Positions 36,168-45,289 of a stretch of DNA of 64,000 nt are shown piece after piece (the stretch's first letter is position 1; each line of letters begins with the position of its first letter). The position numbers and the translations under genes were made by a program. The stretch is from BJGV01 sp964196335 (GTDB lineage Bacteria; Pseudomonadota; Gammaproteobacteria; Burkholderiales; Nitrosomonadaceae), in assembly GCA_965238155.1 (NCBI GenBank), contig OZ250175.1, positions 434,001 through 498,000 on the forward strand, given 5' to 3'. Under the pieces are notes generated by a model, which was not told where the DNA came from, made no database searches, and saw only the letters and a program-made list of their open reading frames with translations.

Positions 36168-38067
36168 GTACACCTTCTATGTTTCCATCCACGGATTCTT
36201 CTTCCTTATGAACCGGTAGTTTACCAAGCAGGACATAATCCATTACTTGTCTCGCAATCGGAGCGGCAACAGAACCACCATGGCCACCGTTTTCTACTAG
36301 TACTGATAATGCGATGCTTGGATTTTCTGCCGGGGCATAGGCTATGAACAACGCATGATCACGATGGCGTTCATTTACAGCGTCTTCATCATATTTTTCT
36401 CCTTGCTTCATACCTATTACCTGAGATGTCCCGGTCTTGCCGGCAAAGGTGTAGCCTGCTCCTGCTCCTGCCCTTGCTGCAGTACCTCCGGGTTTGGTGA
36501 CGTCTATAAGTGCATTTCTCACTATCTGCATATTATCCGGATTGAGATTGAGTTGATACAATATTTGCGGAGCTCTTTCAAATATTTCACCGGTTTTACT
36601 ATTTTGTATTCGTTTTACAAGGTGCGGGCGGAATGCGGTTCCCTTGTTCGCAATTATTGAGGTGGCAAAAGCAAGTTGAAGTGGTGTGGCCAGATTGTAT
36701 CCCTGACCAATACCGATGGAAATAGTATCGCCCGGCCACCATTTTTGTTTATGACGCCTCATTTTCCACTCACGTGATGGCAGCAAACCTGAGACTTCTC
36801 CCTTTATATCAATACCAGTTTTTTTACCTAAACCAAATCGTCCAATAAATTTAGAAATTTTGTCTATACCAAGCTCATTAGCAAGCTCGTAGTAATATGT
36901 ATCACATGAAACCACTAGCGATTTATGAATATTAACTTTGCCATGGCCACCTGCTTTCCAGTCCCGGTATCGGCGGCTGCTGCCAGGCAATCGAAAATAC
37001 CCGGGATCACTGATGGCGTATCCGGGTGTTCGTAAATTAAGCTCCAGACCTGCTAACGCCATAAATGGTTTAAATGTAGAACCTGGTGGATAAACACCGC
37101 GTAGTGCACGATTATTGAGTGGCCTGTCGATAGAGTTGTTGAGCCGATCCCAGTTTTTAAAATCGATGCCATTTACAAAAAGATTTGAGTCAAATCCCGG
37201 CATACTGACGAATGCAAGTACATCACCATTGTTAGGGTCAATTGCTACCAGAGCACCACGTCGGTCACCGAAGGCCTTCTCAACAATCTCTTGTAATTTA
37301 GCATCGAGCGTCAATGTCAGATCATTACCGGAAATTGGTGGTGTGCGTGATAAGACTCTTATTTTACGCCCTGCTGAGTCAGTTTCTATTTCTTCAAAAC
37401 CGGCTATACCGTGCAGTTCTTTTTCATAGCTTTGTTCTACACCAATTTTTCCAATGTGGTTGGTTCCTTTGTAATTTGCTGAGTCTTTGCTAGCTTTTAA
37501 TTTTGCAAGATCTTTTTTATTAATACGGTTTATGTAACCAATTACATGTGAAGCACTCTTCCCTTTTGGATATTGTCGAAACAAGCGAGCCTTTATCTCT
37601 ACTCCGGGGAAACGATAACTGTTGGCAGCAAAACGTGCCACTTCTTCGTCAGATAAGCGGGTTCGAATAGGCAAACTTTCAAATTGCTTGCTTTCTTCCA
37701 TAAGTTTTTTGAATCGTCTCCGATCAATTTCTGCAATTGGGATAACAGTTGCCAGTTCGTTTATCGTAGCCTCAAAATCAGGGAGCTTGCTTGGTACGAA
37801 TTCAAGTGTGTAGGCTGAATAATTTTGTGCTAAAACATCGCCATTACGATCTAGAATCAGACCCCTATTGGGAACTACAGGCGAAATAGATATACGATTG
37901 GCTTCCGCCAGGGTGTGATAGCGCTCACTCTCTAATACTTGCAAATAAAAGAAACGTGCAAAAAGTATCAGGAATAGAAATAGTACAAAGCCTGCACTGA
38001 TAGCAAGCCGGTTCTGGAAATGATGTAACTCACGAAGGTGATCGCGAATCTCTATCGTACGGTTCAT
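36160..38067 (-). CDS. mrdA: Penicillin-binding protein 2 (peptidoglycan transpeptidase)
   Basis: Class B PBP of the elongasome, 635 residues. One membrane span (about 22-42), a pedestal domain with RGLILDRNGDVLAQN, then the transpeptidase domain with the acyl-enzyme Ser in GSTFKPF, SCD in VVSCDTYYY, and KTG in FAGKTGTSQ. The C-terminal tail is short and acidic. It pairs functionally with RodA. Confidence 0.96.
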   Translation of the reverse strand: MNRTIEIRDHLRELHHFQNRLAISAGFVLFLFLILFARFFYLQVLESERYHTLAEANRISISPVVPNRGLILDRNGDVLAQNYSAYTLEFVPSKLPDFEATINELATVIPIAEIDRRRFKKLMEESKQFESLPIRTRLSDEEVARFAANSYRFPGVEIKARLFRQYPKGKSASHVIGYINRINKKDLAKLKASKDSANYKGTNHIGKIGVEQSYEKELHGIAGFEEIETDSAGRKIRVLSRTPPISGNDLTLTLDAKLQEIVEKAFGDRRGALVAIDPNNGDVLAFVSMPGFDSNLFVNGIDFKNWDRLNNSIDRPLNNRALRGVYPPGSTFKPFMALAGLELNLRTPGYAISDPGYFRLPGSSRRYRDWKAGGHGKVNIHKSLVVSCDTYYYELANELGIDKISKFIGRFGLGKKTGIDIKGEVSGLLPSREWKMRRHKQKWWPGDTISIGIGQGYNLATPLQLAFATSIIANKGTAFRPHLVKRIQNSKTGEIFERAPQILYQLNLNPDNMQIVRNALIDVTKPGGTAARAGAGAGYTFAGKTGTSQVIGMKQGEKYDEDAVNERHRDHALFIAYAPAENPSIALSVLVENGGHGGSVAAPIARQVMDYVLLGKLPVHKEEESVDGNIEGVHD

Positions 38068-38585
38068 AGTGCATTCGGATCATATTTTGAACTATGGGGC
38101 ATTTTTAGTAGAAGCGAGATCAGAGGCCACAACAGCATACCAGTAAAACTGGCAAGAAAATAATGCCATCCTGGAAAATCAGCTCTTTTTAACAGCTCAG
38201 TTAAGAGCATGATAAATTGAGCAAAGAGTAACAATAGCCCAATTTGTGGTGCTTGTTTCAGCAACCCAAATATATGTAAACGTCGGCGTAGTAGCAATGC
38301 AATGAAAATCATCACACTGTATGCTAAAGCATGTTGTCCAAACATGCTGCTATTACCTACATCCATTAGCAGACCCATAACAAAAGCAATACTTATACCG
38401 ACTCGTTGTGGTTGGTAAGTGCCCCAAAATAGTAGTACCAATGCAACAAAGTCTGGACGTAGTATTAACAGGTCACCTTGTATTGGTAGGAGGTTTAGTA
38501 ATAGTCCTACCATTAAGCTAAGGATGATGAACCAACCTTTTGCAGGCAGAATAATCTCTTCTTCAGAATAATTAGTGCGCGCCAT
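38064..38585 (-). CDS. mreD: Rod shape-determining protein MreD
   Basis: Small integral membrane protein (about 173 residues) with five or six hydrophobic segments. RPDFVALVLLFW and the GLLMDVG motif are family signatures. The ATG at 38585 overlaps the mreC stop by 14 bases and has an AAGGAA site. It overlaps mrdA by four bases at its end, so the whole set is coupled. Confidence 0.92.
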   Translation of the reverse strand: MARTNYSEEEIILPAKGWFIILSLMVGLLLNLLPIQGDLLILRPDFVALVLLFWGTYQPQRVGISIAFVMGLLMDVGNSSMFGQHALAYSVMIFIALLLRRRLHIFGLLKQAPQIGLLLLFAQFIMLLTELLKRADFPGWHYFLASFTGMLLWPLISLLLKMPHSSKYDPNAL

Positions 38586-39471
38586 TTTCTTCTGATTCCT
38601 TATCCTCAAAATGGATATCAGCTGAGTCCACCAGACTTTCCGGATTAAATTGTGGAGACAGTATCAAAACCTGCTTATTGCGATCGATTCCGGCAATAGT
38701 TGTGCAGATGATGTAAGCAAAAGTAGAAGATACGTCACGTTTTATTTTCGATATCAAAGCTACCGGTCGGCCAGAGGGATAAACACCATCTATACCAGAA
38801 GTAACTAGTAAATCCCCTTCTTGGATATCGACATTGTTTGCCATATATTTTAGTTCAAGTGTTTTGTATTTCCCGGTACCGGATGCTACTGAGCGTATAC
38901 CATTTCGTAAAATCTGAACTGGTACTGAGTGATCTTTGTCAGTAATAAGTGTAGCCTCAGAAGACCATGGATAGGTACGTGTAATTTGTCCTATCACCCC
39001 TAAATCATCCACTACAACTTGGCCATTTTGAATGTCATTTTGGATGCCTTTGTCGAGTATAATTTTACGGTTAAAAGGATCTCGTGGAACAGAACGAATT
39101 TCCGCCATAATAGCCTTGCTCTTATTTCTCGGGGTGGCTTCCAATAATTTACGAAGATGTTCATTTTCAGTCGTCAGAGCTGAAAGTTGTTGAAGCTTAC
39201 CTGAATCAATAAGGTGTTGCTGTTTAAGACGTGCATTTTCATCAGCTAGGTCTTGAGCAACAAAAAAGTCATTTACCAGATCGGAAATTGTGGTTGGTAT
39301 GTAGGCCAGCTTTTGTATCGGATATATTACTACAGCGATAGTTTGGCGAACTTCATAGAGATATTTGAAGTGAGTATCAGCTACCATCAGTGTTAATGAT
39401 AGCAGAATAAAAAAAACCAGCCGCACTAGCGGACTAGGTCCATGTTTAAAAAACTGTGGGGTTGTTTCCAT
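38572..39471 (-). CDS. mreC: Rod shape-determining protein MreC
   Basis: Bitopic elongasome scaffold of 299 residues: one N-terminal span (LVRLVFFILLSLTLMVAD), a coiled coil (about 70-110, ENARLKQQHL), and the beta-barrel periplasmic domain with GQVVVDDLGVIGQI and DLLVTSGIDGVYPSGRPVA. It connects cytoplasmic MreB with the periplasmic enzymes. Confidence 0.95.
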   Translation of the reverse strand: METTPQFFKHGPSPLVRLVFFILLSLTLMVADTHFKYLYEVRQTIAVVIYPIQKLAYIPTTISDLVNDFFVAQDLADENARLKQQHLIDSGKLQQLSALTTENEHLRKLLEATPRNKSKAIMAEIRSVPRDPFNRKIILDKGIQNDIQNGQVVVDDLGVIGQITRTYPWSSEATLITDKDHSVPVQILRNGIRSVASGTGKYKTLELKYMANNVDIQEGDLLVTSGIDGVYPSGRPVALISKIKRDVSSTFAYIICTTIAGIDRNKQVLILSPQFNPESLVDSADIHFEDKESEENGAH

Positions 39472-39546
39472 TAGATGCGCGGTGTTTCAGGGTTTGTTAG
39501 CTAGTATCCGGTTCATGGGTACTAACACGTTAATGCTGAGTACCGT

Positions 39547-40599
39547 TTAATCACTGGCAAAAATACTAACCAATTGATCCATATTTTCCAATGCAACACC
39601 TGAGCCTCGTGCTACACAAGTAAGAGGATCTTCAGCTATGATCACCGACAGACCGGTTTCTTCCATTAAGAGGCGATCAATGTCACGTAGCAACGCGCCT
39701 CCGCCAGTCAAGACCATTCCCTTTTCTGCAATATCTGCACCAAGTTCTGGTAAAGTAAGTTCTAGTGCAGATTTTACAGCATTGACAATACTGTTTAAAG
39801 GGTCAGCTAAAGACTCTAGAATTTCATTACTGGAAATAGCAAAGCTGCGCGGGACCCCTTCTGCAAGGTTGCGTCCTTTAACTTCCATCTCACGCACTTC
39901 CGATCCCGGATAGGCCGAACCAATTTCTTTCTTAATTAATTCAGCAGTAACTTCGCCAATCAGCATGCCATAGTTGCGACGTATATAATTGATAATAGCC
40001 TCATCAAATTTGTCACCACCTACTCGTACCGAAGTTGAATACACGATCCCACCTAGCGAAATCACTCCAACATCCGTAGTACCTCCACCAATATCAACTA
40101 CCATCGAACCAGTCGGCTCTTCAATTGGTAAATTAGCACCAATAGCCGCCGCCATCGGTTCTTCAATCAGTTCTACTTTACTTGCACCAGCGCCATATGC
40201 TGCTTCCCGAATAGCGCGACGCTCTACCTGAGTAGAACCGTAAGGCACACATATCACAATACGTGGGTTAAAAGAAAAAAGGCGAGCTGGATTCACTTTC
40301 TTGATAAAGTGTTTCAGCATTTGTTCTGTGACAGTGAAATCAGCAATTACACCATCCTTCATTGGGCGGATGGCAGATATGTTGCCAGGAGTACGGCCCA
40401 ACATTTGTTTGGCAGCTAACCCGACTTGCTGAATTACTTTCTTACCATTGGGTCCGCCATCCTGTCGTATTGCCACAACTGACGGTTCATTTAGTACAAC
40501 TCCTTGACCACGAATATAAATCAGAGTGTTGGCAGTACCTAAATCAATTGCGAGGTCGGTTGAAAAGTAATTCTTAAAATTGGTAATAAAGTTCATCAT
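39547..40599 (-). CDS. mreB: Rod shape-determining protein MreB (actin-like)
   Basis: Bacterial actin of 350 residues. Phosphate loops DLGTANTLIY and DIGGGTTDVGVIS, the MKDGVIADF segment, and LTGGGALLRDID are all present. An N-terminal amphipathic stretch (NFITNFKNYF) suits membrane binding. It starts at 40599 or at the next Met (40596). It is divergent from gatC. Confidence 0.97.
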   Translation of the reverse strand: MMNFITNFKNYFSTDLAIDLGTANTLIYIRGQGVVLNEPSVVAIRQDGGPNGKKVIQQVGLAAKQMLGRTPGNISAIRPMKDGVIADFTVTEQMLKHFIKKVNPARLFSFNPRIVICVPYGSTQVERRAIREAAYGAGASKVELIEEPMAAAIGANLPIEEPTGSMVVDIGGGTTDVGVISLGGIVYSTSVRVGGDKFDEAIINYIRRNYGMLIGEVTAELIKKEIGSAYPGSEVREMEVKGRNLAEGVPRSFAISSNEILESLADPLNSIVNAVKSALELTLPELGADIAEKGMVLTGGGALLRDIDRLLMEETGLSVIIAEDPLTCVARGSGVALENMDQLVSIFASD

Positions 40600-40654
40600 G
40601 AGAGCAAAATCCGTTGGTGGTAATAGTGTCCGAAATCACACAAAAAGAATACGT

Positions 40655-40719
40655 TTGAAAAATTGGCTATGATACTCTATAACGGCGGTTTTAAACGTAA
40701 CTTTATGATACTCTATTAT
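40655..40719 (+). promoter_or_regulatory. Two tandem sigma70-like promoters upstream of gatC
   Basis: P1 has TTGAAA (40655) and TATAAC (40678) with a 17-base spacer. P2 has TTAAAC (40691) and TATTAT (40714), also with 17. A 13-base sequence (TATGATACTCTAT) is repeated exactly at 40668 and 40704 and covers the spacer end and -10 start of both, so the second promoter looks like a duplicate of the first with a 36-base period. Confidence 0.6.
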
Positions 40720-40747
40720 GTTTTTGTACGTAAGGGGGCGTTAGCTG

Positions 40748-41035
40748 ATGGCACTGACTCTTGAAGATGTAAAACGTGTAGCAAATCTTGCTCGAATTGA
40801 GATCAGTGATAATGAAGCTCATACTACGCTGGATCAAATAACAGGGATTTTTTCCTTAATTGAACAAATGCAGGTAGTAGATACGTCTACAGTTGTTCCT
40901 ATGTCTCATGCTCAAGATGTTGAGCAGCGATTGCGTGATGATGAGGTAACAGAGACTGATCAGCACGAATTATTTCAATTACAGGCACCTAAAACAGAAG
41001 CAGAGCTATATCTGGTACCAAAAGTTATTGAGTGA
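40748..41035 (+). CDS. gatC: Asp-tRNA(Asn)/Glu-tRNA(Gln) amidotransferase subunit C
   Basis: Small stabilising subunit (95 residues) of GatCAB. The N-terminus TLEDVKRVANLARIEISD and the C-terminal LYLVPKVIE are typical. A ribosome site GGGGG lies just upstream. It is the first gene of gatC-gatA-gatB. Confidence 0.95.
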   Translation: MALTLEDVKRVANLARIEISDNEAHTTLDQITGIFSLIEQMQVVDTSTVVPMSHAQDVEQRLRDDEVTETDQHELFQLQAPKTEAELYLVPKVIE

Positions 41036-41057
41036 AACTTTAAGAATAAGCACAGCA

Positions 41058-41085
41058 TTGAATTTTACTTATTTTTTTCTATAAT
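41058..41085 (+). promoter_or_regulatory. Candidate promoter for gatA
   Basis: TTGAAT (41058) and a perfect TATAAT (41080) are separated by 16 bases, just before gatA. This may give gatA-gatB extra transcription independent of gatC. Confidence 0.5.
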
Positions 41086-41105
41086 TTCCCCGCTTTACAT
41101 ATACC

Positions 41106-42572
41106 ATGTTTAATTCTAGTCTAAATCAGCTTTCCACATTACTTGCAACCAGGCAGGTATCGAGCGTTGAATTAACCAGAGATTTTCTTGGGCACATTAA
41201 AACTTTAAACAAAGAATATAATGCATTCATTACAGTAAATGAAGAAATAAGTCTTGATCAGGCGCATATTGCTGATGCAATGATTGCTTCAGGAAAAGGA
41301 GGCCCGTTAACTGGCATTCCTATTGCCCATAAGGATATTTTTTGTGCCAAAGGATGGCTTACTACTTGTGGGTCAAAAATGTTATCAAACTTCGTTTCAC
41401 CTTATGACGCACATGTAATTGAGCGTTTCAATAAGGTTGGTACAGTAAATATTGGTAAAACCAACATGGACGAATTTGCTATGGGGTCTAGTAATGAAAC
41501 TTCTTTTTATGGGCCAGTAAAGAATCCGTGGGATATTTTGTCTGTACCCGGAGGAAGCTCCGGAGGTTCGGCCTGTGCAGTAGCAGCACGCATGGCACCG
41601 GCTGCTACTGGTACCGATACAGGAGGATCTATACGCCAACCAGCATCATTATGTGGTGTATCCGGCATAAAACCAACTTATGGATTGGTATCAAGATATG
41701 GCATGATTGCTTTTGCTTCGAGTCTTGATCAGGGAGGAGCAATAGCAAAATCGGCAGCAGATTTGGCGTTAATGTTAAATGTTATGGTAGATTTTGATAC
41801 TCGTGATTCAACAAGCCTGAAACATGAGAATGAAGACTATACAAGAGATTTAGAAAGGCCACTAGAGGGTCTGCGTATCGGACTTCCAAAGGAGTATTTT
41901 ACCGAAGGGATAACTGATGACGTATCACGTGCAGTAGATGCGGCTGTTGCAGAATATAGCAAGCTTGGTGCTAAAATCGTTGAGGTGTCGTTGCCAAATA
42001 CTAAACTCTCGATTCCGGTTTATTACGTGTTAGCTCCAGCGGAGGCATCAAGTAATCTTTCCCGCTTCGATGGGGTTCGTTATGGCCACCGTTCCGAAGA
42101 ATATACTAATATTGATGATCTGTATCAGAAAAGTCGCACTCAGGGCTTTGGCGCTGAAGTGAAGCGGCGTATTCTAATTGGAACATATGTGTTATCACAT
42201 GGTTATTACGATGCTTATTATATAAAAGCACAAAAATTAAGACGTTTAATTGCTCAGGATTTTACTGAAGTATTTAAGCAATGTGAAATAATCATGGGAC
42301 CAACCTCACCTACTGTTGCATTTTCCTTAGGCGAGAAAAGTAACGATCCTTTACAGATGTATTTATCAGATGCCTATACTGCTGGAGCCAGTTTAGCCGG
42401 GTTGCCAGGAATGTCGATTCCTGTGGGATTTGGCCAGAGAAACAGACCGGTTGGATTACACATCATTGGTAACTATTTTTCTGAAGCACAAATACTAAAC
42501 GTTGCGCATCAATATCAGCAGGTAACGGACTGGCATACAAAAATGCCAGATATAAAAAAACCTAAATATTAA
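41106..42572 (+). CDS. gatA: Asp/Glu-tRNA amidotransferase subunit A
   Basis: Amidase-signature subunit (488 residues) releasing ammonia from glutamine. The Ser-Ser-Lys machinery is complete: Lys in IAHKDIF, GGSSGGSACAVAA and DTGGSIRQPA. The C-terminal GLPGMSIPVGF is also typical. gatB starts ten bases after its stop. Confidence 0.96.
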   Translation: MFNSSLNQLSTLLATRQVSSVELTRDFLGHIKTLNKEYNAFITVNEEISLDQAHIADAMIASGKGGPLTGIPIAHKDIFCAKGWLTTCGSKMLSNFVSPYDAHVIERFNKVGTVNIGKTNMDEFAMGSSNETSFYGPVKNPWDILSVPGGSSGGSACAVAARMAPAATGTDTGGSIRQPASLCGVSGIKPTYGLVSRYGMIAFASSLDQGGAIAKSAADLALMLNVMVDFDTRDSTSLKHENEDYTRDLERPLEGLRIGLPKEYFTEGITDDVSRAVDAAVAEYSKLGAKIVEVSLPNTKLSIPVYYVLAPAEASSNLSRFDGVRYGHRSEEYTNIDDLYQKSRTQGFGAEVKRRILIGTYVLSHGYYDAYYIKAQKLRRLIAQDFTEVFKQCEIIMGPTSPTVAFSLGEKSNDPLQMYLSDAYTAGASLAGLPGMSIPVGFGQRNRPVGLHIIGNYFSEAQILNVAHQYQQVTDWHTKMPDIKKPKY

Positions 42573-42582
42573 AGATAATAAT

Positions 42583-44076
42583 ATGCAGTGGGAAGTCGTA
42601 ATTGGTCTTGAGGTACATACTCAGCTCCTGACCCAATCAAAATTATTCTCTGGCGCTTCAACAACTTTTGGGGGTACGCCCAATGCCCAGGCATGTGCAG
42701 TTGATATAGCGTTGCCAGGAGTATTACCTGTGTTAAATCGAGGTGTAGTTGAGCTAGCGGTTAAATTTGGTCTGGCAATAGATGCGAGGATCAATTCACC
42801 CTCAATTTTCGCTCGTAAGAATTACTTCTATCCAGATTTGCCAAAAGGCTATCAGATTAGTCAATATGAGTTACCAATTGTTGAAGGCGGGTATATCAAG
42901 ATACAGACAGGGAAAGATAATGAGGAAAATGAAAAGATCATAAATATTACTCGTGCTCACCTTGAAGAAGATGCAGGTAAATCATTACATGAAGATTTTC
43001 ATGGCATGACTGGCATTGATCTAAACCGTGCCGGCACGCCTTTATTAGAGATTGTTTCAGAGCCAGATATGCGTAGTAGCACGGAAGCAGTAGCCTTCGC
43101 TAAAACGTTACACACTTTGGTACGTTGGATTGGCATCAGTGATGGGAACATGGAAGAAGGGTCATTTCGCTGTGATGCCAACGTGTCGGTTCGTAGGTTA
43201 GGGGACGATAGACTTGGTACTCGTCGTGAAATTAAAAATCTAAATTCATTTCGTTTTTTACAACAAGCTATTGAGTATGAAGCTGAGTTTCAGAAATCTA
43301 TTCTTGAGACCGGAGGCGCGATTAAGCAGGCAACAGTACTATTTGATTCTGATAAACGTGAAACTCATGTCATGCGTAGCAAGGAGGATGCGCATGATTA
43401 TCGCTATTTTCCCGATCCAGACTTGTTGCCACTAAAAATATCTCCTGATTGGATAGAAGAGATCAAGATATCTATGGTAGAGCCTCCAGATTTGTGCTTT
43501 TCACGCTTTATAGATTCAAAAATTGATCCAAAAGGTAAGGCAACCTATGCGTTATCCAAGTATGATGCAGCAATGTTAACTGCTGATATAGATACAGCTA
43601 ATTATTTTGAAAAAGTAGTGGAAATTATTGGCAGAAAAGAGGCAAAACTTTGTGCTAACTGGGTAATCGGAGAGGTTGCTGCACGCTTAAATCAGGATGA
43701 TAAAAATATTACAGCCTCACCAGTTTCTCCTCAACAACTGGCAGAGTTAATTTTACGTATTTGTGACGGGACTATTTCAGGGAAAACTGCTAAAGATGTA
43801 TTCAGTACAATGTGGTATGGAGCACATTGTACTTCAGTTGACTCAATTATTAAAGCAAAAGGACTGAAGCAGATCTCAAATAGCGATGAAATTACAAAGC
43901 TTGTTGACATGGTTCTTATCGAAAATCCTCAGAAGGTAGCTGATTTCTGTAGGGGAAAAGAAAAAGCATTTAACTCTTTGGTTGGTCAAGTTATGAAGGC
44001 AACCAAAGGAAAAGCAAACCCTGCTCAGGTTAATGAGATTCTGAAGGAAAAGCTTAACAAGAAAAAGCAGGAATAA
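42583..44076 (+). CDS. gatB: Asp/Glu-tRNA amidotransferase subunit B
   Basis: Kinase and amidotransferase subunit (497 residues) acting on mischarged tRNA. WEVVIGLEVHTQL, FYPDLPKGYQISQYE and GSFRCDANVSVR are diagnostic, with a YqeY-like tail domain at the end (FNSLVGQVMKATKGKANP). Presence of GatCAB usually means that Gln-tRNA and/or Asn-tRNA is made indirectly. Confidence 0.96.
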   Translation: MQWEVVIGLEVHTQLLTQSKLFSGASTTFGGTPNAQACAVDIALPGVLPVLNRGVVELAVKFGLAIDARINSPSIFARKNYFYPDLPKGYQISQYELPIVEGGYIKIQTGKDNEENEKIINITRAHLEEDAGKSLHEDFHGMTGIDLNRAGTPLLEIVSEPDMRSSTEAVAFAKTLHTLVRWIGISDGNMEEGSFRCDANVSVRRLGDDRLGTRREIKNLNSFRFLQQAIEYEAEFQKSILETGGAIKQATVLFDSDKRETHVMRSKEDAHDYRYFPDPDLLPLKISPDWIEEIKISMVEPPDLCFSRFIDSKIDPKGKATYALSKYDAAMLTADIDTANYFEKVVEIIGRKEAKLCANWVIGEVAARLNQDDKNITASPVSPQQLAELILRICDGTISGKTAKDVFSTMWYGAHCTSVDSIIKAKGLKQISNSDEITKLVDMVLIENPQKVADFCRGKEKAFNSLVGQVMKATKGKANPAQVNEILKEKLNKKKQE

Positions 44077-44079
44077 AAT

Positions 44080-44120
44080 CTGCGAACAGCCACTACATTT
44101 AAAGTTGGGGCTGCTCGCAG
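44080..44120. terminator. Stem-loop between gatB and the H1-like gene
   Basis: CTGCGAACAGCC (44080-44091) pairs with GGCTGCTCGCAG (44109-44120) over 11 of 12 positions, with a 17-base loop. It separates convergent genes. The T run is weak, so terminator function is probable rather than certain. Confidence 0.55.
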
Positions 44121-44142
44121 TAATGACCGCGTGTATTGCTTC

Positions 44143-44883
44143 TTAGGGGCGAGAGCCCGAAAGTGGAAACGGCCAGCTTGAAGCTGGACTGCTTACTATA
44201 GGAGCAGGCGTAACTGCCGGTTTCTTTTTTGCGGCTACTTTTTTTGCTGCCGGTTTTTTCTTAGCAGCTACTTTCTTTTTTGCCGGTGCTTTTTTCTTAG
44301 CAGCTGGTTTTCTCTTAGCGGCTACTTTCCTTTTTGCCGGTGCTTTTTTCTTAGCAGCTGGTTTTCTCTTAGCGGCTACTTTCTTTTTTGCCGGTGCTTT
44401 TTTCTTAGCAGCTGGTTTTCTCTTAGCGGCTACTTTCCTGTTTGCCGGTGCTTTTTTCTTAGCAGCTGGTTTTCTCTTAGCGGCTACTTTCCTTTTTTCC
44501 GGTGCTTTTTTCTTAGCAGCTGGTTTTCTCTTAGCGGCTACTTTCCTTTTTGCCGGTGCTTTTTTCTTAGCAGCTGGTTTTCTCTTAGCGGCTACTTTCT
44601 TTTTTGCCGGTGCTTTTTTCTTAGCAGCTGGTTTTCTCTTAGCGGCTACTTTCTTTTTTGCCGGTGCTTTTTTCTTAGCCACTGGTTTTCTCTTAGCGGC
44701 TACTTTCCTTTTTGCCGGTGCTTTTTTCTTAGCAGCTGGTTTTCTCTTAGCGGCTACTTTCCTTTTTTCCGGTGCTTTTTTCTTAGCAGCTGGTTTTCTC
44801 TTAGCTACTACTTTCTTAGCTACTGATTTCTTCTTAGCTACTGGTTTCTTCTTAGCTGCTGGTTTCTTCTTGGTAGTTGCCAT
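44143..44883 (-). CDS. Histone H1-like Lys/Ala/Pro-rich repeat protein
   Basis: Extremely basic protein of about 246 residues made almost only of Lys, Ala, Pro, Arg and Val. Ten near-identical 18-residue units (KKKAPAKRKVAAKRKPAA and variants with E, K or N after KKAPA/E) occupy most of it. A degenerate N-terminal part and a short non-basic tail (PAPIVSSPASSWPFPLSG) flank them. It resembles the H1/Hc1-like nucleoid proteins of some betaproteobacteria and chlamydiae and probably binds DNA; this is inferred from composition. The ATG at 44883 has a GGAGG site. Unit number is likely to vary by recombination. Confidence 0.85.
   Translation of the reverse strand: MATTKKKPAAKKKPVAKKKSVAKKVVAKRKPAAKKKAPEKRKVAAKRKPAAKKKAPAKRKVAAKRKPVAKKKAPAKKKVAAKRKPAAKKKAPAKKKVAAKRKPAAKKKAPAKRKVAAKRKPAAKKKAPEKRKVAAKRKPAAKKKAPANRKVAAKRKPAAKKKAPAKKKVAAKRKPAAKKKAPAKRKVAAKRKPAAKKKAPAKKKVAAKKKPAAKKVAAKKKPAVTPAPIVSSPASSWPFPLSGSRP
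44280..44835. repeat. 54-bp tandem repeat array inside the H1-like gene
   Basis: About ten copies of a 54-base unit that encode the 18-residue repeat. Copies differ at few positions (for example CTTTCC/CTTTCT and GCC/TCC changes), giving Arg/Lys, Ala/Glu and Asn/Lys variants. The high identity indicates recent expansion or homogenisation. Boundaries are approximate. Confidence 0.85.
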
Positions 44884-45011
44884 TTCAGCCTCCAAATTAA
44901 AGTTACATAAGATTACAACTTGTTACGTTTACTACTTCGTACTACATGCTCAATTATAGAGTAACTACAAATTATTAGGTATTTCTTTCCCCAAATTGTG
45001 CGGTAGTTCTT

Positions 45012-45272
45012 TTAATGCAGCATAACTTCCTGCGCTTTGCTAACAAGGTATTCATGAAGTACATCAGAATCTAAATTAATTCCACCTTCCCATGACACCT
45101 TTTCTTTTATCGGATCAATACTAATTTTCTTGAATATCTCTATATCTTTCCATGCGCTAAAAATTCCAACACCAACTAAATCATGTAAATTTACTATACC
45201 CTTTACTCCATCATCAAAATGTAGCCACAGGCTGTAATCGTTATTAGCACAACATGATATAATTCGATGCAT
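45012..45272 (-). CDS. DUF2442 domain protein
   Basis: Small protein of about 86 residues. The pattern LWLHFDDGVKGIVNLHDLVG followed by a conserved Trp-Glu-Gly-Gly-Ile segment (VSWEGGINLDSDVLHEY) matches DUF2442. Function is unknown; such proteins often sit beside DUF4160 proteins in toxin-antitoxin-like pairs, but no partner is adjacent here. It starts 18 bases after nrdB with an AGGAG site, so it is probably cotranscribed with nrdAB. Confidence 0.8.
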   Translation of the reverse strand: MHRIISCCANNDYSLWLHFDDGVKGIVNLHDLVGVGIFSAWKDIEIFKKISIDPIKEKVSWEGGINLDSDVLHEYLVSKAQEVMLH

Positions 45273-45289
45273 CAATTCATCTCCTGATC

